A stretch of 58,483 nt of DNA from the NCBI GenBank assembly GCA_903900845.1, contig CAIUOU010000105.1, forward strand, positions 1 to 58,483, read 5' to 3'. Below are positions 53,023 through 58,483 of the stretch, one piece after another. The notes under the pieces were generated by a model, which was given only the letters and a program-made list of their open reading frames with translations, had not been told where the DNA came from and searched no databases. Within the stretch, counting starts at the first letter, position 1, and every line of letters begins with the position of its first letter. The DNA comes from an uncultured Opitutia bacterium. GTDB taxonomy: Bacteria; Verrucomicrobiota; Verrucomicrobiia; Opitutales; Opitutaceae. The position numbers and the translations under genes are program-made.

Positions 53023-53499
53023 ATGCCCAACGACTCGGTCCTCGTCACCATCAAGGGAGTCATGCCCACCGCGAACGGCTGCGCCGTTTTCCTCGGGAAC
53101 GACGAAAAGACTTTCGTGATCTACGTTGACCACTCGGTCGGAGGCGCGATCCAGATGACGTTGAACGGTGTGCGCAAGGAGCGCCCCCTCACCCACGACC
53201 TGATCGGCAGCATTTTCCTCGGCCTCGGTGTCCGGCTGGAGCACGTGGTGGTCAACGACGCCCGCGAGGGTACGTTCTTCGCCCGGCTGCTGCTCGCGAT
53301 GGAGAACGAACTGGGGCGCAAACTCGTCGAGATCGACGCTCGTCCCAGCGACTCCATCGTGCTCTCCCTCCAGCAGAAGCGCCCGCTCTACGTGGCGCAC
53401 ACCGTCTTCGAGGGCGTGGAGGACATGTCGGAGGTGCTTGAGAAGGTCCTGAAGCAGCAGGCCGAGGAGAATAGCGGCGAGGAAGACGAGCGCGGTTGA
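53023..53499 (+). CDS. Bifunctional nuclease (BFN/DUF151) domain protein
   Basis: 158 residues, mainly one BFN domain: CAVFLGNDEKTFVIYVDHSV, RPLTHDLIGSIFLGLGVRLE, VVVNDAREGTFFARLLLAME and EIDARPSDSIVLSLQQKRPL. DUF151 proteins are named for nuclease activity shown in a plant relative; the role in bacteria is poorly defined. The acidic tail (EENSGEEDERG) is usual. Its stop overlaps a TTG upstream of the dus start, so the two genes are probably cotranscribed. Confidence 0.9.
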   Translation: MPNDSVLVTIKGVMPTANGCAVFLGNDEKTFVIYVDHSVGGAIQMTLNGVRKERPLTHDLIGSIFLGLGVRLEHVVVNDAREGTFFARLLLAMENELGRKLVEIDARPSDSIVLSLQQKRPLYVAHTVFEGVEDMSEVLEKVLKQQAEENSGEEDERG

Positions 53500-53507
53500 C
53501 CGGCCCG

Positions 53508-54608
53508 ATGTCCGCCGTCCCCGCGCTACCGCCGGCCCTCCCCGCCGGCCTTCTGCCGCAGACCCCCCTCACGGCCCTCGCGCCGATGCAGGACGTCACC
53601 GACCTGGCGTTCATGCGCGTAGTCGCGCACTACGGGCCGCCCGACTATTTTTTCACCGAGTTCCTGCGCGTCCACGCCCAGTCCCGCCCCGAGCCCCACA
53701 TCCTCCGCTCCATCGACGAGAACGAGACCGGGCGCCCTGTCTTCGCACAGCTGATCGGCGAGGACATCACGCACCTGCGACGCACCGCCGAAGCCCTGCT
53801 CCACCACCCGGTCGCCGGCATCGACCTCAATCTCGGCTGCCCCGCCCCCAAGGTCTACCGCAAGAACGTCGGCGGCGGCCTGCTTCGCGAGCCGCAACGG
53901 GTCGGCGAGATCCTGGCCGCCCTCCGTGCCGCCGTTCCCGGGCTCTTCACAGTCAAGATGCGCGTCGGCTTCGAGGACGCGCGCCACTTCGAGGTCCTGC
54001 TGGATCTCGTGAACGAGCATCGTGTCGACCTGCTGAGCGTCCACGGTCGCACCGTGCGCCAGATGTACCGCGGCGAAGTGAGCTACGACCTCATCGGGCA
54101 CGCGGCGAAACGGGTACGCTGCCCCGTCCTCGCCAACGGCAACGTGACCTCGGCGGAGAAGGCGGCGTCCGTCGTCGGCTCGACCGGTGCCGCCGGCGTG
54201 ATGATCGGACGCCACGCGATCCGCAACCCGTGGATCTTCCGGCAATGCCGCGAGCGGTTCACCGGACGCGAGCCGTTCCGCACCACCCTTGCCCACGCCC
54301 GCGAGTACATCGAGCGCTTGTATCGGGCCACCGCTTTCCCCGGCCTCGCCGAGCACCAGCACGTGAACAAGATGAAGAAGTACCTGAACTTCGTGGGGCA
54401 GAGCGTCGATCCGGACGGTGCCTTCCTGCACGACATGCGGCGTACGGCGAACGAACGGGAGCTTTTCACCGTGTGTGACCGTCATCTTCTCGCCGAGCCC
54501 GACCGCGAGTTCGCGCCTGAGCCGTATCCGGGCGTCATCGCCCGCCCCAACTGCGAGGACTCCCCCTCTGCGTCCGGCGGCTGTTCTCTGGAGACCATCA
54601 GCGCCTGA
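53508..54608 (+). CDS. dus: tRNA-dihydrouridine synthase
   Basis: 366 residues from ATG 53508 (TTG 53496, overlapping the upstream stop, would add four). The Dus FMN-barrel is clear: ALAPMQDVTDLAFMRVVAHY, FAQLIGEDI, the catalytic-loop stretch DLNLGCPAPKVYRKNVGGGL, KMRVGFED, LSVHGRTVRQMYRG and GVMIGRHAIRNPWIF. It reduces uridines in tRNA D-loops with NADPH. Loop cysteine C in NLGCPAP is present. The subtype (DusA/B/C) is not assigned. Confidence 0.93.
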   Translation: MSAVPALPPALPAGLLPQTPLTALAPMQDVTDLAFMRVVAHYGPPDYFFTEFLRVHAQSRPEPHILRSIDENETGRPVFAQLIGEDITHLRRTAEALLHHPVAGIDLNLGCPAPKVYRKNVGGGLLREPQRVGEILAALRAAVPGLFTVKMRVGFEDARHFEVLLDLVNEHRVDLLSVHGRTVRQMYRGEVSYDLIGHAAKRVRCPVLANGNVTSAEKAASVVGSTGAAGVMIGRHAIRNPWIFRQCRERFTGREPFRTTLAHAREYIERLYRATAFPGLAEHQHVNKMKKYLNFVGQSVDPDGAFLHDMRRTANERELFTVCDRHLLAEPDREFAPEPYPGVIARPNCEDSPSASGGCSLETISA

Positions 54609-54679
54609 TTCGCACCCGCCGGCGAAAAACTTGCCGCGCCGGGTGGTTGCCCGCTTCGCTCGGGGCACCCCTCCCCGGC

Positions 54680-54874
54680 ATGCACCCAGAACCCCTCCGT
54701 TTTGCCCGGACGCTGTTGGCGGCGCTTGTCTCCGCGTCCGCCCGGTCCACGTCGGCCCCCAAAGCACCGTGGCAGCTCGACTACGTGGCCCGAGGCGATG
54801 GGCCCAGCCCCGCCATGATCTTCCTGTTCCCGTATTCGAAGGGGCTCTACCGCGGCAATATCGCGAAACCATGA
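54680..54874 (+). CDS. Short unrecognised ORF, possibly exported
   Basis: 64 codons from ATG 54680 to TGA 54874. The N-terminus (MHPEPLRFARTLLAALVSAS) resembles a weak signal peptide; the rest (APWQLDYVARGDGPSPAMIF, LFPYSKGLYRGNIAKP) matches nothing I know. The stop overlaps the next ATG (ATGA), implying coupled translation. It may be a true small gene or the damaged N-terminus of a larger one. Confidence 0.4.
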   Translation: MHPEPLRFARTLLAALVSASARSTSAPKAPWQLDYVARGDGPSPAMIFLFPYSKGLYRGNIAKP

Positions 54875-55293
54875 GCACCGTCCTCGCTGAAATCCGCGAC
54901 CGCTGGCTGACTTGCCGCACCGCGTTCGGCGACAACCCCGCGCTCGCGCCCCTATGCGCCAGGTTGGTCGCGGTCTTACCGTTCACGAACATCGGAGGCC
55001 TGTTCACGGTGCAGAACCTCCTGCCGTGGCCCGGCTGGAAGGAGCGCCTCGCCGCGGTGAACACCCCCACCTTCCGCCACCGCTTCCTCCAGCAGTGGCT
55101 GCCGCCGTGGTGCGCAAACCGGCCACCGCCCGCCGGTCCCACGGCGGCCTGGAGCGGCGACAAGCCGCCCTGGAATCTCCACCATCATCCGGACTTGTTC
55201 ATCCCGGAACCCTACGACGACTACCCCTCGTACTTGCGCATCGATCTGCTCGTCCCCGCGCGAGGTGGCGGCCTCGGCCGACGGTTGCCATGA
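54871..55293 (+). CDS. Unrecognised 140-residue protein coupled to regulator
   Basis: 140 residues, ATG overlapping the previous stop, and its own stop overlapping the regulator's ATG at 55290. No signal peptide. The sequence is rich in Trp, Pro and His (VLPFTNIGGLFTVQNLLPWP, WLPPWCANRPPPAGP, PWNLHHHPDLFIPEPYDDYP). The aromatic-rich segments suggest a folded domain, but I do not recognise the family. Its job is unknown; gene order suggests a link with the regulator or with the genes it controls. Confidence 0.5.
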   Translation: MSTVLAEIRDRWLTCRTAFGDNPALAPLCARLVAVLPFTNIGGLFTVQNLLPWPGWKERLAAVNTPTFRHRFLQQWLPPWCANRPPPAGPTAAWSGDKPPWNLHHHPDLFIPEPYDDYPSYLRIDLLVPARGGGLGRRLP

Positions 55294-56447
55294 ATCGTCA
55301 TTCGACTCCAGGGACACGACACGAAGCGCCCGTGCACGGAAACGCACCGTTACCGCGACGCTCGCTCCTGTCCGAGCAGACGGCCGCCGTGATCGAAGCG
55401 GGGCTGCGGTCGGGACGATGGCGAGGCGAACTGCCGGGGCAATTCGAGCTCTGCCGTCAGCTGCTCGTGAGCCGCAAAACGCTGCGCACCGCGCTGCAGT
55501 CCCTGCACACGCGGGGGCTGCTCAGCCTCCGCCAAGGCCTGCCTACGCTGGTTCGCGTCGACACCACCAACCGCGAATCCGGACCCACCATCGAGCGCGT
55601 GCTACTCCTGCTCCCTGAACCACTGTGGCGCCTGCGCCCCTCCGTGGGACGCTGGGTCGGTGAATTGCGTCCACGCCTGCTGCAGGAGGGGCTTGATCTC
55701 GTACTGGTGGAAGGCGGCCGCACCTTCGGTCACCGTCCGGGGCGGGCGCTCGAGCACCTGGCCGCGACGCACCCCCGCTCGGCCTGGGTGGTGTTCACCG
55801 GCACGCTCGGGCTCCAGCGCTGGTTACAGGAACGGAAAATCCCGACCATCCTCGTGGGCTCGACCTTCCCGGGCATCAGCCTGCCTTCCATCGAGTACGA
55901 CCACGCCGCGATCGCCCGCCATGCCGCGGGGCGCCTCGCGGCGGCCGGGCACACCCGGACCGCCATCCTGCTCCGCCGGACCGGATCCGCCGCCGACGCC
56001 ACGACCTGCGAAGCATTCACCGCCGGGCTTGGCCGGGGGGCGCTACCTCCCGTCGTGTTGAAGCACGAGGTCGGCATGCCGGATATCACCCGGCACATCC
56101 GGCGCCTCGCGGCGCTACGGCCTCGTCCGACCGCTCTTTTCGTCACCAAGACACTCGCGGTGCCCGCGGTCTTCACGCTGCTCTCCCAGGCTGGTTTTTC
56201 TCTCCCCGGCGACCTTTCCATCGTGTGCCGGGAGGACGACCCCTTCCTCGAATACCTTTCGCCGTCAGTCGCGCGCTACGGCACCGATCCCGCCGTGATC
56301 GCGCGGAAGTTGACCGTGCTGCTCGTGCGTCTTGCCGCGGGCGCGACCCTCAAGCCGACGCACGACCTGCTCGCCCCGCGCTTCATCCCCGGCACCTCGA
56401 TCGCCCAACCACCGGCCTCTCCAAAGCTGCACCGCACCTCGGCGTGA
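55290..56447 (+). CDS. GntR/LacI-type transcriptional regulator
   Basis: 385 residues. An N-terminal winged helix of the GntR type (LLSEQTAAVIEAGLRSGRWR, CRQLLVSRKTLRTALQSLHT) is joined to a periplasmic-binding-protein fold as in LacI repressors (ISLPSIEYDHAAIARHAAGR, TALFVTKTLAVPAVFTLLSQ, DLSIVCREDDPF). Such hybrid regulators, common in Verrucomicrobia and Planctomycetes, usually respond to sugars. ATG 55290 overlaps the preceding small gene's stop by four bases. The ligand and targets are unknown; the M28 peptidase 48 bases downstream may be one. Confidence 0.85.
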   Translation: MNRHSTPGTRHEAPVHGNAPLPRRSLLSEQTAAVIEAGLRSGRWRGELPGQFELCRQLLVSRKTLRTALQSLHTRGLLSLRQGLPTLVRVDTTNRESGPTIERVLLLLPEPLWRLRPSVGRWVGELRPRLLQEGLDLVLVEGGRTFGHRPGRALEHLAATHPRSAWVVFTGTLGLQRWLQERKIPTILVGSTFPGISLPSIEYDHAAIARHAAGRLAAAGHTRTAILLRRTGSAADATTCEAFTAGLGRGALPPVVLKHEVGMPDITRHIRRLAALRPRPTALFVTKTLAVPAVFTLLSQAGFSLPGDLSIVCREDDPFLEYLSPSVARYGTDPAVIARKLTVLLVRLAAGATLKPTHDLLAPRFIPGTSIAQPPASPKLHRTSA

Positions 56448-56495
56448 AAGCGCAATTGGCGTTGCCCGCCCCTAACCGCCGCCGATCGTGCGGGC

Positions 56496-58292
56496 ATGAG
56501 CCCCCGTTCCCCGTCCCGATGGCCGCGCGTCATCGCATCCGGAATTCTCCTGGTCTTTGTCGCCGCCAGCGCGGCCCTTCGCGGAGCGGATACGCCCGCT
56601 GCCGCGTCGCCCGCAACCGTCGACCCGCTCGCCCGCATCCGGGACGAAGGACTCAACCGCTCGGAGGTCATGTCCACCCTCCTCGCGCTCACCGATCTCA
56701 ACGGCCCGCGCCTCACGGGATCACCCGGACTCGGCCGCGCCATCGCGTGGTCCCGGCAACGCCTTGAATCATGGGGCTTCGACCAAGTGCGGGTCGAGCC
56801 GTGGAGCGGATTTGAGCGCGGTTGGGTGCTGCGGGCATTCTCGCTGCAGGCCTTCGCGCCCGAGGCCACGCCGATTGTCGCGCTGCCCAAGGCGTGGTCG
56901 CCCGGCGTGCCCGGAGGACGGATCGACGGGGAAGTCGTCCACGTCGACATCAAGAAACCGGAGGACTTTGAGCGCCACCGCGGTAAGCTGCGCGGGAAGA
57001 TCGTCCTCGACGGCTCGCTGGTGCCGATGAAGGTGGGATTTGAGCCGCTCGCGCTGCGGAAAACCGACGCCCAGCTGCTGGCCCTCGCCAATTCCGACGG
57101 CCTCGGCACCGGTCTCGCGCGGCCACCCGCGCCCAACCCGATGGCGGACCCCGCGCAACGGTCCGCGATCGCGCTCACGCCGCAACGCTACCGTTTCTTC
57201 GCCGAGGAAGGTGTCGCCGTCCTCCTGCAGCCGAGCAACCGCGGAGAAGCAGGGGCACTCTTCGCCACCGCCGCTTCCGTCTATGGTCCGGGAACCACCA
57301 CGCCCCTTCCCGCCGAGGAACCCGCCGCAGGTGCCGTCCCCTCGCCGCCCCGCGGCATGTCGGTCTGGAAGAAGGACTGCCCGCCGATCATCCCGCAGGT
57401 GGTGCTCGCCAATGAGCATTTCAACCGTCTGGTGCGCCTCGCCGTGAACGGAACGCCACCGCGCGTCGCGCTCGAGCTGAGCGCCGACTATCTGACCGAC
57501 GAAGTCCCGGCCGCCAACGTCCTCGCCGAAATTCCCGGCGGCGACCGCGCCGCGGAGATCGTGATGCTCGGCGCGCACCTTGATTCGTGGCATGGCGGCA
57601 CGGGCACGACCGACAACGGCACCGGCTGCGCGGTCGTCATCGAGGCGGCGCGCATCCTGAAGACCCTGAACCTTTCGCCGCGCCGCACCATCCGTCTCGC
57701 GCTCTGGAGCGGCGAGGAACAGGGCCTCCTCGGGTCGAAGGCCTACGTCACCCGCCATTTCGGCGAGCCGCCTCCCGCCCCCGCGGGCGCGAGCACCCGC
57801 GCCGGTCCGCCGCCGATCGGCGTGACCAACCGGAAGCACGCCTACGAGCAGATCTCCGCCTACTACAACCTGGACAACGGCGGCGGCCGCATCCGCGGGA
57901 TCTACCTGCAGGGCAACGAGACGCTGCGCGGCGTCTTCCGCGAGTGGCTGAAGCCGTTGCGTGATCTCGGCGCGGAGACCGTGACGCTCTCCCGCACGGG
58001 ATCCACCGACCACGTGAGCTTCGACAACATCGGCCTGCCCGGATTCCAGTTTATCCAGGACGACCTCGAGTACCGCACCCGCACCTGGCACGGGAACATG
58101 GACCTGTACGACCGGGCCATCGAGGAGGACCTCCGGCAGGCCGCGGTCGTCATGGCCACCTTCGTCTACCAGACCGCGATGCGCGACGAACTGCTGCCGC
58201 GCAAGCCCCTCGCCTCCCCGGCCGAACCGCGCCCCGGCGCGGGCAAGAAGCGCGACGCGAGCTCCCCCGGGAAGAAGAAACGGCCGGACTAA
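56496..58292 (+). CDS. Secreted M28-family zinc aminopeptidase
   Basis: 598 residues with signal peptide (VIASGILLVFVAASAALRGA). A protease-associated-like insert precedes the M28 core, where zinc ligands appear in order: His in MLGAHLDSWHGGTGTTDNGT, Asp in TDNGTG, the Glu pair SGEEQGLLGS, Asp in YYNLDNGGG and His in STDHVSF. It would cleave N-terminal residues from peptides outside the cytoplasm. The Lys/Arg-rich tail (GKKRDASSPGKKKRP) is disordered. Length and order match the carboxypeptidase Q-like group. Confidence 0.93.
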   Translation: MSPRSPSRWPRVIASGILLVFVAASAALRGADTPAAASPATVDPLARIRDEGLNRSEVMSTLLALTDLNGPRLTGSPGLGRAIAWSRQRLESWGFDQVRVEPWSGFERGWVLRAFSLQAFAPEATPIVALPKAWSPGVPGGRIDGEVVHVDIKKPEDFERHRGKLRGKIVLDGSLVPMKVGFEPLALRKTDAQLLALANSDGLGTGLARPPAPNPMADPAQRSAIALTPQRYRFFAEEGVAVLLQPSNRGEAGALFATAASVYGPGTTTPLPAEEPAAGAVPSPPRGMSVWKKDCPPIIPQVVLANEHFNRLVRLAVNGTPPRVALELSADYLTDEVPAANVLAEIPGGDRAAEIVMLGAHLDSWHGGTGTTDNGTGCAVVIEAARILKTLNLSPRRTIRLALWSGEEQGLLGSKAYVTRHFGEPPPAPAGASTRAGPPPIGVTNRKHAYEQISAYYNLDNGGGRIRGIYLQGNETLRGVFREWLKPLRDLGAETVTLSRTGSTDHVSFDNIGLPGFQFIQDDLEYRTRTWHGNMDLYDRAIEEDLRQAAVVMATFVYQTAMRDELLPRKPLASPAEPRPGAGKKRDASSPGKKKRPD

Positions 58293-58434
58293 CCGCCCCC
58301 GCGGCTCCGGTGGGAAGAGCACTTGTCTCTCCGGGAGACAGCAGAATTCAACGTGAGCGGGCGGTTCCGGCCCCTGAGGGTGCAGGGGAAGAGCCGGCGG
58401 ACACCCCGTCCGGCTTCCCACCCCAACCCGTCGC

Positions 58435-58483
58435 ATGAAACCCCATCCCCACCCGCTCCGCCGTCGTCTGCTGACCTCACTCC
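58435..58483 (+). CDS. Possible gene start, cut by window edge
   Basis: ATG 58435 opens a frame MKPHPHPLRRRLLTSL that runs out of the window. The charged-then-hydrophobic start looks like a signal peptide. The 142 bases before it hold two small hairpins (TGTCTC/GAGACA at 58324-58340 and CCCCTG/CAGGGG near 58371-58388) but no T-run. Too short for a function call. Confidence 0.35.
   Translation, partial: MKPHPHPLRRRLLTSL

Noticed and set aside
58300-58434. Riboswitch-like hairpins before the last partial gene
   Set aside because: No conserved core of cobalamin, TPP or FMN riboswitches can be aligned; only simple stems are seen.

Overview
This high-GC chromosomal window most resembles the phylum Verrucomicrobiota, perhaps the Opitutales/Opitutaceae. 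That is inferred from gene content: a large TonB-dependent receptor, a remnant of a Planctomycete/Verrucomicrobium-type cytochrome c protein, a row of secreted sulfatases, an exosortase fused to an EpsI domain, a one-operon type II secretion system, osmoregulated glucan synthesis, and lipid A and diaminopimelate genes of a Gram-negative envelope. No rRNA, tRNA, CRISPR array or transposase gene was found.

Layout. 1-4440: a TonB-dependent receptor gene lies between two 194-bp direct repeats (192 of 194 bases identical) that have 18-bp terminal inverted repeats and look like non-autonomous mobile elements. The right copy abuts a decayed cytochrome c gene and extra repeat ends. 4441-9117: secreted sialidase-like lipoprotein and alpha/beta-hydrolase (minus strand), then a conserved protein of unknown function and a DapF homologue in which both catalytic cysteines are serine. 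9302-12513: exosortase module (cysteine-rich membrane TPR protein, exosortase-EpsI fusion, 30-residue membrane ORF). 12531-15333: secreted FAD oxidoreductase, divergent from an ECF sigma factor with a tiny translationally coupled partner. 15353-30312 (minus): a type II secretion operon in the order 198-aa head gene, gspE, F, G, H, I, J, K, L (PilM-PilN-like fusion), M, C and a secretin divided into two genes, followed by a histidine kinase and an NtrC-family regulator that lacks the GAFTGA loop.

30572-35310: three secreted sulfatases, each with a different formylglycine motif. 35301-41055 (minus): opgG, a small membrane protein, opgH, a uracil-DNA glycosylase-like gene and riboflavin synthase. 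41191-43943 (minus): an intact HtrA-type protease and a coupled HtrA-like protein without a catalytic triad. 43959-46541: leuS. 46783-52046: an envelope polysaccharide export cluster led by an Ala-rich protein built of 15-residue repeats, then an outer-membrane barrel, a Wza-like protein and a Wzc-like tyrosine kinase. 52123-58483: lpxI, a bifunctional-nuclease-domain protein, a dihydrouridine synthase, two unrecognised small ORFs coupled to a GntR/LacI-type regulator, an M28 peptidase, and the first codons of one more possible gene.

Taken together the window describes a polysaccharide-degrading, secretion-rich cell. The receptor, sialidase, esterase and sulfatases would work on host or algal glycans, and the secretion operon could export such enzymes. 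The exosortase and export cluster would build a surface polysaccharide. The most unusual items are the secretin split inside its N3 domain, the 15-residue repeat protein, the cysteine-less DapF, the altered regulator and sulfatase motifs, and the repeat-flanked receptor gene.
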